A stretch of 64,000 nt of DNA, from assembly GCA_012270975.1 (NCBI GenBank), contig JAAXHH010000121.1, forward strand, positions 62,001 to 126,000, read 5' to 3'. Positions 43,613 through 53,669 of this stretch are shown one piece after another. Within the stretch, counting starts at the first letter, position 1, and the number at the start of each line of letters is the position of its first letter. The notes under the pieces are model-generated. The model was given only the letters and a program-made list of their open reading frames with translations, was not told where the DNA came from and did not search any database. Both the position numbers and the translations under genes were made by a program. This stretch comes from Candidatus Latescibacterota bacterium (GTDB taxonomy: Bacteria > JAAXHH01).

Positions 43613-43641
43613 AATCTACGGGTGGTCCGAGGGAACGTCAA
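43613..43641 (-). promoter_or_regulatory. Promoter for metH
   Basis: Minus strand TTGACG (43636-43641), N17, TAGATT (43613-43618). Confidence 0.55.
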
Positions 43642-43649
43642 GGTCAACA

Positions 43650-43691
43650 CAGCGAGCGTCAAGGGCGGCGCAGCGAGCGTCAAGGGCGGCG
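43650..43691. repeat. Perfect 21-bp tandem repeat x2
   Basis: cagcgagcgtcaagggcggcg at 43650-43670 and 43671-43691. Confidence 0.95.
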
Positions 43692-43780
43692 CAATTGGTC
43701 TTCCCATCCGTGACACGTTGTTATATCATGGGTCCAATATGCATGTACCGTGACCAGGTAATCGACAAAGGAGTGCTGAA

Positions 43781-44989
43781 ATGTCAGAGTCAAGAAACGA
43801 AGCTGCCGCGACCGGTGCGGGACTGTCTCGCCGGGGATTTCTGAAAGGAGCGCTGGCGGGTGCCGGTGCGATTTCATTTGGCAGCTATGAAGCGGTGGCC
43901 CAGATGGTAGGCGGACCGTCCGTCCGTGGCTGGGGCGTGCCCCCGGGACTGGTGCGCATCGATTCCAACGAGAACGCCCTGGGACCGTCTCCCCGGGCGG
44001 TCGAGGCGGTGTTGTCCCTGGTTACCAGCATCAACCGCTATGGCCAGAACCCGAACCTGCTGGGCAAGCTTGCCCGCCGTCACAGTGTTCCCGTGGTGGA
44101 GTGGACGGACAGCCCTTTCGCCCCGGTACCTGACGCGTGGATCGCGGTGGGTGCCGGTTCGTCGGACCTGCTGTTCGCCATCGGTCACGCTTACATACGC
44201 GAGGGAACGGAGGTCGTGGAAAGCCTGCCAGGCTTCGGTTTCATCACCCGATTCGCCGGCGTGGCTAACGCGGAGCCGGTTCGGGTTCCCCTGCTGGAAG
44301 GCATGAAACCCGATCTGGACGGTCTCAGCGCGGCCGTGACCGACCGGACCGCCATGGTTGTCGTGACCAGCCCCGGCAATCCCACGGGCCAGTTGACCCC
44401 CATGTCCATGTTGAAGCCTTTTGTCGAGTCGATCCCCGAGCGTGTGCTTGTACTCGTCGACGAGGCTTATATCGAATTCGCCGAGAACGAGGCAGACCGC
44501 GAAGGCGCGGCGTCGTTGATCGCAGATCATCCGAACGTGATCGTGACACGCACGTTCTCCAAGGTCTTCGGCATGGCCGGCATGCGGGTGGGATACGCGG
44601 TCGCCCGGCCGGAGATTATCGCACGGATCGGCCAACACCGGGCCAACACGCTCACCCTGCTGTCCACCCACGCCGCGGCGGCGGCCCTCGACGACACGGA
44701 CCACCTGCGGCGTTCACAGGAACTGGTGAGCCGGGGTAAACGCTATTTCTACGAGCAGCTGGACGCCATGGGCATCGAATACGCGCCCAGTGAGTCGAGT
44801 TTCGTGATGATGGACATGAAGACCGATGTGGATGAACTCGTCCGCCGGCTGCGCGAGGATCACAACGTCCTGGTGGGCAACGCGAGAGCGCGCTGGAATA
44901 TCGAAGGCTGGATCCGCGTCACCGCCGGCCTGCCCGAAGAGAACGAGGCGTTCATCGCGGCACTGAAGAAGGTGCTGGTGAGTAGCTAG
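43781..44989 (+). CDS. Histidinol-phosphate aminotransferase-like PLP enzyme with Tat signal
   Basis: LSRRGFLKGALAGAGAISFGSYEAVAQ; RIDSNENALGPSPRAVEAVLS; VTSPGNPTGQL; VDEAYIEFAE; VTRTFSKVFGMAGMRVGYAV. Confidence 0.92.
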   Translation: MSESRNEAAATGAGLSRRGFLKGALAGAGAISFGSYEAVAQMVGGPSVRGWGVPPGLVRIDSNENALGPSPRAVEAVLSLVTSINRYGQNPNLLGKLARRHSVPVVEWTDSPFAPVPDAWIAVGAGSSDLLFAIGHAYIREGTEVVESLPGFGFITRFAGVANAEPVRVPLLEGMKPDLDGLSAAVTDRTAMVVVTSPGNPTGQLTPMSMLKPFVESIPERVLVLVDEAYIEFAENEADREGAASLIADHPNVIVTRTFSKVFGMAGMRVGYAVARPEIIARIGQHRANTLTLLSTHAAAAALDDTDHLRRSQELVSRGKRYFYEQLDAMGIEYAPSESSFVMMDMKTDVDELVRRLREDHNVLVGNARARWNIEGWIRVTAGLPEENEAFIAALKKVLVSS

Positions 44990-45000
44990 AGTTAATCCCC

Positions 45001-47412
45001 TCACTCCCCATGCACCGCGTCCACCGGGTTGGCCGTGGCCGCCTTGAACGCCTGGTATCCCACCGTCAGCCAGGCGATGATCAGCGCGACCAGACCGGCC
45101 AGTACGAAAACGCCAATACCCAGTTCGACGCGGTACGGGAAGTCCTCGAGCCACGCGCCCATGGCGAAGTATCCCACGGGTGCGCCAATCACGAAGGCCA
45201 GCAGGACCAGCTTCGTGAAGTCTCCGGACAATAGTACGATCACGTTCGCTATCGTAGCGCCGAGCACCTTGCGGATCCCGATCTCACGGGTCCGCTGTTC
45301 GGCCATGTAGGACGAAAGGCCCAGGAGCCCCAGGCAGGCGATCAGCATGGAAAGCGCGGCGCCCGCGATGAAGACGCTGCCCAGCCGTTGTTCGGCGTCG
45401 TACAGTTGCGCGAGGTTCGCGTCGAGAAACGAGATCTCCATGGCCGGATGGTTCGGATAGGTCTGCCGCCACTGGTCCTGCAGGATCTCCATGCCCCGCC
45501 GTGGGTCCTCTCCCCGCATCCGGATGACCATGTACGGCCCGGGCGCGTTGAACAGGATCATGGTCGGTTCTATGGGCTGGCGCAACGAATTCTGGTGGAA
45601 GTCCCTCATGACGCCGATCACCCGGTGCGACGGGGCGGTTTCCGGCGAACCCGCGAACCGGAAGGTCTTGTCGATCGCGTTTTCCCAACCCAGGGCGCGC
45701 ACCGCGGTCTCGTTGATCAGGCAGGCCGATGAATCGGTGGCGAAGGCGGTGTCGAACGTACGTCCGGCGGCCAGCTCGAATGCCATGGTTTCCGCGAAGT
45801 CGAAGTCCCCCCAGATCGTCTGGAAAACCGGGCTCTGATCGGGCGGCAACCCTTCGGGCGTCAACAGGTTCAGGCTGGTCTGCGCGCCGGGTACGCTGCT
45901 CGAAGTGCTCACCTTCAGGATCTCGGGATACTGCAGCACCGCGTTCTTGTAGGCCCCATATCCCCGGAGGGCCGCTTCATCCGGCATGCGGACGACCGCC
46001 AGGTGATCGCTTTCGAATCCCAGCCGCTTGTTCTGCATGAACTCCAGCTGGCTTAAGACCACGGCCGTGCCCACCATCATGAGGATAGAGACGCTGAACT
46101 GGAAGGTGATCAGCACCTTCCTGAGTACCGAATGGGAAGCGCCGGACTTCAGCGCGCCGGTCAGTACGGCCACCGGCCTGAAGGAAGAGAGCAGGAAGGC
46201 GGGATATCCACCGGCGGCGAAACCGACGAAAAGCGTGATGGCCGCCAGGGCCGGAACCAGCCAGGTCGACCCGTAGTCCATGAACAGGTCCTTGCCGGAC
46301 AGCAGGTTGAACTGCGGCAGCAGCAGGTGCACCAGTGCGAGGGCGATGACAAGCGCGACCAGTGCGAGCAGTACGGATTCGCCGATGAACTGCCGGATCA
46401 ACTGGATGCGCTGGGCGCCCAGGACCTTCCGGATCCCGACCTCCTGCGCTCTACGGGCGGAACGGGCGGTGGACAGGTTCATGAAATTCACGCAGGCGAT
46501 GACGAGAATGAAGACGGCCAGGGACGTGAAGATATAGACATAGCGGATGTCGCTGTTGGGCCGCAACTCGGCTTCGATGTTGGAATGCAGGTAGATCTCC
46601 GTGAGCGGCTGCAGATACGGATTGGCTTCTATGCCAGCGGACTTGAGCAATTCGCCGAGGTACTTGTCCAGGAACGGCCGCAGCCTGGATTCCATTTCCT
46701 CGCGCGTGGCGCCTTCCCGAAGCAGCAGGTAGGTGTACAGATCGTGGTTGAACCCGCCATTCTGAATATCGTCCGGATCGCTGTAGTAAAGTTGATTCGG
46801 CGCCAGCGTGGCGAAGGAAGCCAGGAAATCGAAATGGAAATGGGAGGTCCGCGGCATGTCCCGCATGATGCCCGTTACGGTGAACTCGTAGAGGTCGTCC
46901 CCCGTAATCACCTTCCCGATCGGGTTTTCGTCTCCGAAGTACTTGTCGGCCATGGATTCGGACAGCACCACGGTATGCGGTTCGACCAGGGCGGTCGCGG
47001 GGTTTCCCTGTACGAGCGGGATGGTGAAGATGTCGAAGACCGACGAGTCCGCGAAAATGAAGTAACGCTCGTAGAATCGGTTCTCCTCGTACCGGATGAG
47101 CCAGCGGGAGCCCGGCGGCTTGATCCGGGTGTAGTCCTCGATTTCCGGATAGTCCCGCGCGAGGACCGGCGCCCAGGCCGGGGGTGTGACGGCCGCTTCG
47201 ATCGACCTGCCCGTAATCGTGGCGGATTCCGCGATGCGATAGATACGGTCTTTTTTCTCATGATGCTGGTCGTACGCGAGTTCGTCCTGCACGTAGAGCA
47301 GGATCATCACGCAGCTCGCCATACCGATGGCCAGCCCCAGGACGTTAATGGCCGAATAGCCCTTGTGCCTGCGCAGGTTTCTAACCGCGATGGTCAGGTA
47401 GTTTCGGAACAT
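45001..47412 (-). CDS. FtsX/MacB-like ABC transporter permease (803 aa)
   Basis: MFRNYLTIAVRNLRRHKGYSAINVLGLAIGMASCVMILLYVQDEL; NFMNLSTARSARRAQEVGIRKVLGAQR; EQRTREIGIRKVLGATIANVIVLLS. Confidence 0.93.
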   Translation of the reverse strand: MFRNYLTIAVRNLRRHKGYSAINVLGLAIGMASCVMILLYVQDELAYDQHHEKKDRIYRIAESATITGRSIEAAVTPPAWAPVLARDYPEIEDYTRIKPPGSRWLIRYEENRFYERYFIFADSSVFDIFTIPLVQGNPATALVEPHTVVLSESMADKYFGDENPIGKVITGDDLYEFTVTGIMRDMPRTSHFHFDFLASFATLAPNQLYYSDPDDIQNGGFNHDLYTYLLLREGATREEMESRLRPFLDKYLGELLKSAGIEANPYLQPLTEIYLHSNIEAELRPNSDIRYVYIFTSLAVFILVIACVNFMNLSTARSARRAQEVGIRKVLGAQRIQLIRQFIGESVLLALVALVIALALVHLLLPQFNLLSGKDLFMDYGSTWLVPALAAITLFVGFAAGGYPAFLLSSFRPVAVLTGALKSGASHSVLRKVLITFQFSVSILMMVGTAVVLSQLEFMQNKRLGFESDHLAVVRMPDEAALRGYGAYKNAVLQYPEILKVSTSSSVPGAQTSLNLLTPEGLPPDQSPVFQTIWGDFDFAETMAFELAAGRTFDTAFATDSSACLINETAVRALGWENAIDKTFRFAGSPETAPSHRVIGVMRDFHQNSLRQPIEPTMILFNAPGPYMVIRMRGEDPRRGMEILQDQWRQTYPNHPAMEISFLDANLAQLYDAEQRLGSVFIAGAALSMLIACLGLLGLSSYMAEQRTREIGIRKVLGATIANVIVLLSGDFTKLVLLAFVIGAPVGYFAMGAWLEDFPYRVELGIGVFVLAGLVALIIAWLTVGYQAFKAATANPVDAVHGE

Positions 47413-47722
47413 GGTGCTTTTAAGATCGATTAGCTAGGTGATGAAGGGCAGTTATGTGCCCACCGCAGAGGACCGTACTGTATTGTATTACCACGGCACC
47501 CCCAAAAGCAACCTCGAAGCAAAGACCGGATTGCCCTGGGTCAATACGCCGGGATCGAGGCAAGGGTTGCTGAGCAATCAGGAAGAAGAGCAGCCTAAGC
47601 CGGCTGTCAGCATGGTAGGATTGGAAAAATAGGTTTATTGCGCTAAATCACGTAAGTACTGGTCTCGGTCCAATACTCCAATGGCCATCTCAAACCGATC
47701 CATACGCGAATCGTGCTACAAT

Positions 47723-50134
47723 TCACTTCGCATGTACCGCTTCCGCCGGGTTGGTGGTCGCGGCCTTGAACGCCTGGTATGCCACGGTCAACCAGGCGAC
47801 CAACAGCGTGGAGAAACCCGCGAATAAGAACACTCCCAGGCCCGGTTCGATGCGGTACGGGAAGTCTTCCAGCCATGCCTGCATGACGTAGTAACCCGCG
47901 GGAGCTCCGATAACGAATGCCAGCAGGACCAGCTTCGTAAAGTCCCTGGACAACAGCAGAATAACGTTCGATATCGTTGCGCCGAGGACTTTCCGTACAC
48001 CAATCTCCTTGGTCCGTTGTTCCGCCATAAAGGACGAAAGCCCCAGCAGTCCTAGGCAGGCGATCAGGATCGAAAGCACCGCACCGGCGATGAATACGGA
48101 ACCGAGCCGTTGTTCGTCCTGGTATAGTTGTTCGAGGTCGTCATCGAGAAACGAGTAATCCATGGCGGGATGGTTCGGATACGTCTTCCGCCATTGATCC
48201 TGGAGTATTTCAAGACCACGCGAAACGTTTGCCCCCTGAATCCTGACGACCATAATCGAAGACGGTTCCGCAATCAGCCGCACCATCAACGGTTCTATGT
48301 GTTGATGCAGCGACTGGACGTGGAAATCCGCCATGACGCCAATGACGTTCAGAGGCGGAATCGAATCATCCGCGCCCGTTATCCTGAAGGTCCTGCCGAT
48401 CGGGTTCTCCCATCCCAGGGATCGGACGGCCGCTTCGTTGATCAGGCAGGCGGTGGAGTCCGAACCGAATGCACGAGAAAACGTACGGCCCGACGCCATC
48501 GTGATACCGAGCGTTTCTATGAAGTCGAAGTCCGTCCAGATCATTTGGTAGACCGGACTCTCATCTTCCTGCACGCCTTCGGGCGTAACCAGGTTGAGAC
48601 TGGTCTGCCCCCCGGGTATGCTGTTCGCCGAACTCACGTTCAGGATTTCAGGAAACTGCATCAAGGCGTCTCTGTAAGCCGCATAACCCTTGATGGCTTC
48701 TTCATCCGGAAGACGAACGACGACCAGGTTGTCTTCGTCAAAACCCAGTTGCTTGTTCTGCATGTATTCCAACTGGTCGAGAACGACGAATGTCCCGACG
48801 ATCATGAGGATGGAGATGCCGAACTGGAAGGTAATTAGGATTCTCCTGAGGAACGAATGAGACGCCCCTGCCTTGAGCGCGCCGGTCAGTACGGCAACCG
48901 GTCTGAAAGAGGACAGGATAAAGGCGGGATATCCGCCCGCGACAATACCTGTCACAATCGTAATGACCGCCAGGGTCGGAACCAGCCAGGCGGACTGGTA
49001 ATTCATCTCCAGTGTCTTGCCCGACAACAAACTGAACTGCGGCAGGAACAGATGAACCAGGCCGAGCGCGATGACAAGGGCGACTATGGAAACCAGGATC
49101 GACTCGCCCGTAAACTGTTTTATCAGTTGATTCCGATGGGCGCCGAGTACTTTCCGCATGCCGACTTCCTGCGCTCTGCGGGAGGAGCGGGCGGTGGACA
49201 GGTTCATGAAATTCACACAGGCGATCAGCAGGATGAAGACGGCCAGGCAGGAAAAGATATACACGTACCGGATGCTGCTGTTCGCCGCGATTTCGGCTTC
49301 CATGTTGGAATGGAGGTGGATATCCGTGATGGGCTGCAGGTAGGGCCGGGCCTCGATGCCCACGGCCTTGAGCAGTTCGCCGAGGTACCTGTCCAGGAAT
49401 CCGGGGAATTCCCGCTCCAGGTCTTCGGGCGCAACGCCTTCCCTGAGCAAAAGATAGGTATACAGGTCGTGGCTGAAGCCCTGGTTCTGCATCGTGGCCG
49501 GCTCGTTGTACAGGTTGTTCGGCGCCAGGGAGGCGTATGAGGCCAGGAAATCGAAATGAAAGTGCGAGTTCTTCGGCATGTCCCGCATGATGCCGGTAAC
49601 CGTGAACTCATAGACGTCATCGCCCGTGATCACCTCGCCGATCGGGTTCTCTTCCCCGAAGTATTTGTCAGCCATGGATTCCGACAGCACCACGGTATGG
49701 GGGTCGGTCAGCGCAGTCTTCGCATCGCCCTGGACCAGGGGGAGGGTGAAGATGTCGAAGACCGATGAGTCCGCAAAGACGAAATATCGCTCGTAAAAAC
49801 GGTTTTCCTTGTAACGAATCAGCCACCGGGAGGCCGGCGGTTTGATCCGGGTATACGCCTCGATTACGGGATAGTCTTCTGCCAGCACAGGGGCCCAGGG
49901 CGGAGGCGTCACCGCGGCTTCTATAGGCCTGCCCGCTACCGTCGCGGATTCCACCAGGCGGTAGATCCGGTCTTTCTTCTCGTGATACTGGTCGTAGCTG
50001 AGTTCGTCCTGCACGTAGAGCAGGATCAGCACGCAGCAGGCTATACCGATGGCCAGCCCCAGTACGTTGATCGCCGAATAGCCTTTGTGCCTGAGCAGGT
50101 TTCGTAGAGCTATAGTCAGGTAGTTCTTGTACAT
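47723..50134 (-). CDS. FtsX/MacB-like ABC transporter permease (803 aa, paralogue of 45001-47412)
   Basis: MYKNYLTIALRNLLRHKGYSAINVLGLAIGIACCVLILLYVQDEL; NFMNLSTARSSRRAQEVGMRKVLGAHR. Confidence 0.93.
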   Translation of the reverse strand: MYKNYLTIALRNLLRHKGYSAINVLGLAIGIACCVLILLYVQDELSYDQYHEKKDRIYRLVESATVAGRPIEAAVTPPPWAPVLAEDYPVIEAYTRIKPPASRWLIRYKENRFYERYFVFADSSVFDIFTLPLVQGDAKTALTDPHTVVLSESMADKYFGEENPIGEVITGDDVYEFTVTGIMRDMPKNSHFHFDFLASYASLAPNNLYNEPATMQNQGFSHDLYTYLLLREGVAPEDLEREFPGFLDRYLGELLKAVGIEARPYLQPITDIHLHSNMEAEIAANSSIRYVYIFSCLAVFILLIACVNFMNLSTARSSRRAQEVGMRKVLGAHRNQLIKQFTGESILVSIVALVIALGLVHLFLPQFSLLSGKTLEMNYQSAWLVPTLAVITIVTGIVAGGYPAFILSSFRPVAVLTGALKAGASHSFLRRILITFQFGISILMIVGTFVVLDQLEYMQNKQLGFDEDNLVVVRLPDEEAIKGYAAYRDALMQFPEILNVSSANSIPGGQTSLNLVTPEGVQEDESPVYQMIWTDFDFIETLGITMASGRTFSRAFGSDSTACLINEAAVRSLGWENPIGRTFRITGADDSIPPLNVIGVMADFHVQSLHQHIEPLMVRLIAEPSSIMVVRIQGANVSRGLEILQDQWRKTYPNHPAMDYSFLDDDLEQLYQDEQRLGSVFIAGAVLSILIACLGLLGLSSFMAEQRTKEIGVRKVLGATISNVILLLSRDFTKLVLLAFVIGAPAGYYVMQAWLEDFPYRIEPGLGVFLFAGFSTLLVAWLTVAYQAFKAATTNPAEAVHAK

Positions 50135-50219
50135 GAGGCGGGTCCGTTACGTGGTGGTTCTGTCCCAGAAGCGTTGGAAAATGAATGCTGGATCAGCCCG
50201 GTCTATACGGAATCCTCAA

Positions 50220-50268
50220 GGTTTGTTTCTATTTCGTATTCTGTAGATAACTATTCTATAGACAAACC
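50220..50268 (+). other. AT-rich inverted repeat (imperfect 11-bp stem)
   Basis: GGTTTGT-tt-CTAT ... ATAG-ACAAACC (50220-50232 with 50258-50268). Confidence 0.7.
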
Positions 50269-50282
50269 ATAGGGGTACTGCT

Positions 50283-50360
50283 ATGGATACCACTATGAAT
50301 AATGCAATTACAATTATGATTAACTCGGTTAGTCCAAATGAGCTCATCATGCACTCCTAG
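50283..50360 (+). CDS. Possible 25-aa small protein
   Basis: MDTTMNNAITIMINSVSPNELIMHS*; AGGGG 7 nt upstream of the ATG; inside the AT-rich island; below the cutoff of the supplied ORF track. Confidence 0.3.
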   Translation: MDTTMNNAITIMINSVSPNELIMHS

Positions 50361-50516
50361 AGAAAGCGGCGGGTGTATCCCGGTATGGGATTACCGCCAG
50401 TGGGTTGATGTTAAGACTCGTCGAGTTTACCGGTTGTTTCAAGAACGGGCAAGTTCCTTGCAGTATAGCCAGGAAGCATCATGTGGAAACCGATTTCAAA
50501 GTTGAGAAGCGACACC

Positions 50517-52223
50517 CTACCAAAGCACCCCGAACAGCAGGCCCGACGCAATGGCCAGGTAGCCGAGGGCCAGTACGCCGGGCCGGCGGAACAGTGACAG
50601 ACCCCCTGGGGGGAGTTTGAAGGGATAGGCTCCTCGAACCGGCGACTCCACCACGGTCTTCTGCAGCCAGGTGCCTTCGAGGGCCTTCAGCCGGTGGGCC
50701 ATGCGACTCCGCACCGACGGGATGTCGTTTTCCCGGGCGTAGACGAGTCCTTCCAGATCCTCGTCGGACATGGGACCGCTCCGCAGCGTGATCACCGTCG
50801 AGGCGAGCAGCATCCCAACCGCCGGAAGCACGATGTTCCACAGGTAAGTCCACCAGGTGTTGGTGTACCAGACCGGCAGGCCCCATTCCAGGCTTTCGCC
50901 CAAAATGGCCGTCACTCCGTAAGCCAGTCCGATGAGCAGTCCCACGATCCCGGTCGAGCGGTGCACGCGGGTGAATACGCCCATGAGGATGACCGTCATG
51001 AGGGGTACCGCGATAGCACCTGCCAGCCGGAGGTAGAAGGCCAGCATGCCTTCCTGGATGAAGGGCACGTAGGCGAATCCCAGGGCCATGATGAATGGAG
51101 CCGTAATGCGCCCCACACGGGTATAGTGGGCGTCGGATGCGCGCTTCACGATGAACCGGGCGTAGATGTCGCGGACGAAGAGGCTCGATATGCCGATGCC
51201 GATGGAGTCGAAGGTGGAGTACCCGCCCGCGATTAGCCCCGCCACGACGATCCCGATGAGTCCATGGGGCAGGTAGGCCTGGATCATCAGGGGATAGGCC
51301 TGGTCGATGGTTTCGAGTCCGGGAAAATCCGCCCGGGCCATGGGGCCCATGGTGATATTGAACCAGAGGCAGACGGCCGTGGCCGTGCTGGCCACCACCG
51401 CGGCCATCTTGAAATCCCACTCCGACCGGGCGCCCAGAAACCGTATCGCCTCGTACTGGTTGATGACGGCGTACATCGTCAGCACGACGATGAAGCTGAG
51501 AATGACCACGGCCGCGGGGACGCCGGGCGGCGCGTATCCTCCGACGTGGAGGAGCACGTCCGGCAGTCCCGGGTCCACGGCCGCCAGGCGTTCATTCAGC
51601 CCCGACCATCCGCCACCCCTGACCCAGACCACGATCCAGAGCACGAAGGACCCGACGATCATGGCCACGCCCTGGACGGCGTCGGTGAACACCCCGGCCT
51701 TCAGGCCGCCGCGGACGACATAGAGCGTCGCCGACACGGCCACCGCCACCACGACGAACCAGCTTCCGGTCGATGAGAAACCGGCGAGGATGCTGAGTAC
51801 CAGGTACATGGAGAAGAAGATGTTGGCGAGGACGTTGGTGCGGGACTGGATATTGATGAGGACCGCCATGATTCGGACGGACGGTCCGAAGCGGTATTCC
51901 AGCCATTCGGCGTTGGTGAAGACGCCCGACCGGTACATGGGAAGGATAACGAAGAAACTGAGCACGAACCAGCCGATGGCGATCCCGAGCCACCACTGGG
52001 AAAGCTGGGAGAGGCCGAACTGGTACGAGCCGCCGGCGATGGCCACGTAGTCGCCGCTGTCCACGGCCGTGCCGAAGGCGGAAAGGCCGATAGCCCACCA
52101 GGGCATGGACTTGGCCGCCAGGTACCAGTCGAAGCTCTCGCTTTTCTCGCGAAAGGCCAGCAGGCCGTACACGACGATGCCGCCGTTGACGAGAAAGACG
52201 ATGGTCCAGTCTAGAAAGGACAT
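50517..52223 (-). CDS. Sodium:solute symporter family protein
   Basis: FDWYLAAKSMPWWAIGLSAFGTAVDSGDYVAIAGGSYQFGLSQLSQWWLG; GLIAGGYSTFDSIGIGISSLFVRDIYARF. Confidence 0.92.
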   Translation of the reverse strand: MSFLDWTIVFLVNGGIVVYGLLAFREKSESFDWYLAAKSMPWWAIGLSAFGTAVDSGDYVAIAGGSYQFGLSQLSQWWLGIAIGWFVLSFFVILPMYRSGVFTNAEWLEYRFGPSVRIMAVLINIQSRTNVLANIFFSMYLVLSILAGFSSTGSWFVVVAVAVSATLYVVRGGLKAGVFTDAVQGVAMIVGSFVLWIVVWVRGGGWSGLNERLAAVDPGLPDVLLHVGGYAPPGVPAAVVILSFIVVLTMYAVINQYEAIRFLGARSEWDFKMAAVVASTATAVCLWFNITMGPMARADFPGLETIDQAYPLMIQAYLPHGLIGIVVAGLIAGGYSTFDSIGIGISSLFVRDIYARFIVKRASDAHYTRVGRITAPFIMALGFAYVPFIQEGMLAFYLRLAGAIAVPLMTVILMGVFTRVHRSTGIVGLLIGLAYGVTAILGESLEWGLPVWYTNTWWTYLWNIVLPAVGMLLASTVITLRSGPMSDEDLEGLVYARENDIPSVRSRMAHRLKALEGTWLQKTVVESPVRGAYPFKLPPGGLSLFRRPGVLALGYLAIASGLLFGVLW

Positions 52224-52336
52224 GGGCTAGGGCAGCGTGGGGCGAGACGCCGGGCCGGCCAGGCGACGGTTCAAATGGTCAACCTGCCGGTCCGACGAGG
52301 TCTGGGATCATTGGGGAGCCGCTTCTATTCCCGCGC

Positions 52337-53392
52337 CTATTCCCGCGGCAGATGATAACCGGCCTTCATCACGGGAATCCGGTAGAGCCCCGTACCCGCG
52401 GTGATGTACAGGATCTTGTCGTTCTCGCCCCGTCCGAAACCCACGTTGGTGGGCAGCACGCCGGTGGGGATGAAGGCCTTTTCGGTCCCGTCCGGTGCGC
52501 GTATGGCGATACCCGGCCGGGTCATATCGCGCTCGGACACGTACAGGTTGCCTTCGACGTCGACGACCAGGCCGTCGGGGCCGTCCTCGGGCAGGTAGTC
52601 CACGAGGACGCTCCGGAACGTGGCGGATCCGTCCTCGTGCAGGTCATAGGCCAGCAGGGCCATGCGTCCCTTGTGCACGGGGATGTCCAGGGTGATCTTG
52701 CCGAGGTCGATGGAACCGTTGTCGTTGCTGACGACGTAGAGGGTCTTCTGGTCGGGAGAGACCACCACGCCGTTCGGCTTGCCCGCGTCGGTGATGATAC
52801 GGTGGATCGAACCGTCGGTATCGATACGGTATACCGCCATCACGGGCTGTTCTACCGATTCGTTGCCGATGTACTTGGGATCGCTGAAATAGACCCGTCC
52901 CTTCTCGTCGATGGCGACGTCATTCGGGGCGTTGAACGGCCGACCCTCGTACTCGTGGGCGATGATGTAGGCCTTGCCCGTCTTCATGTCCGTCCGCGTC
53001 ACCCGCCGTCCGCCCTGGTCGGCGCCTTCCGCGGCGATCAGCCGATCCTGGGCGTCGAACTTGAGGCCGTTGGACATCCCGCTCGGCGACCTGAAGATCG
53101 TGGTCTCGCCCGATTTTGGGTCGTAGCGCCAGATGTGCCCGGCCTGTATGCCATCGGGTCCTGCCGCCGTGGTGAAGGTGATGTCGCTGAAGTAGATCAT
53201 CCCGTCCGGACCCTCGGCCGGACTCTCGGTCAGGGCGAGGCCCTCGTTGAACACCATTTCCAGGCGGGCGTCGGACGAGATGTATTCCGGATCGCCGAAG
53301 GGCGGGTCGACTTCCTGGGCCTGGAGGGGTGCTGTGAGCAACGGTACGGCGAGCAGCAGGCCGATGAGCGGAAAAGCGTGGCGAAAGGACAT
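52337..53392 (-). CDS. SMP-30/gluconolactonase/LRE-like protein with signal peptide
   Basis: MSFRHAFPLIGLLLAVPLLTAPLQAQEVD signal; EGPDGMIYFSDITFT; GMSNGLKFDAQDRLIAAEGADQGGRRVTR; NAPNDVAIDEKGRVYFSDPKY; KPNGVVVSPDQKTLYVV. Confidence 0.92.
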   Translation of the reverse strand: MSFRHAFPLIGLLLAVPLLTAPLQAQEVDPPFGDPEYISSDARLEMVFNEGLALTESPAEGPDGMIYFSDITFTTAAGPDGIQAGHIWRYDPKSGETTIFRSPSGMSNGLKFDAQDRLIAAEGADQGGRRVTRTDMKTGKAYIIAHEYEGRPFNAPNDVAIDEKGRVYFSDPKYIGNESVEQPVMAVYRIDTDGSIHRIITDAGKPNGVVVSPDQKTLYVVSNDNGSIDLGKITLDIPVHKGRMALLAYDLHEDGSATFRSVLVDYLPEDGPDGLVVDVEGNLYVSERDMTRPGIAIRAPDGTEKAFIPTGVLPTNVGFGRGENDKILYITAGTGLYRIPVMKAGYHLPRE

Positions 53393-53514
53393 ACTACAGT
53401 CTCCTATGACAGAATCCGTTGAAACGGTCACGAGACAGGTATTCCGATATGAACCCTGTCCGATTAAAACCGGCTGTTCGGCGGGAAGAAAACGAGGCAA
53501 TTGGAATACCTGCC

Positions 53515-53543
53515 AGAGTATTCCACGCGGCGCGTACCGTCAA
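53515..53543 (-). promoter_or_regulatory. Promoter for SMP-30-like gene
   Basis: Minus strand TTGACG (53538-53543), N17, TACTCT (53515-53520). Confidence 0.45.
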
Positions 53544-53669
53544 GGGATTTCGAAGGGCGCCGACCAGTGATCTTTCCTTGACGCCGGGCACCGGATCCTA
53601 TACCGTCCTGATACGCCATTCCCAGCACAAAACCATCATTTGACAAGCAATTACAACAAGGAGTGACTC

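Noticed and set aside
43550-43753. 67-aa ORF translating the 21-bp repeats (ASVKGGAASVKGG)
   Set aside because: The repeats read better as -35 duplications of the metH promoter; no homology or SD support for the ORF.
46132-47433. 433-aa plus-strand ORF opposite the first FtsX-like permease
   Set aside because: Shadow ORF without motifs; the permease frame is unambiguous.
47438-47632. 64-aa plus-strand ORF between the two permeases
   Set aside because: No motif, weak SD, in a divergent leader region; insufficient support as a gene.
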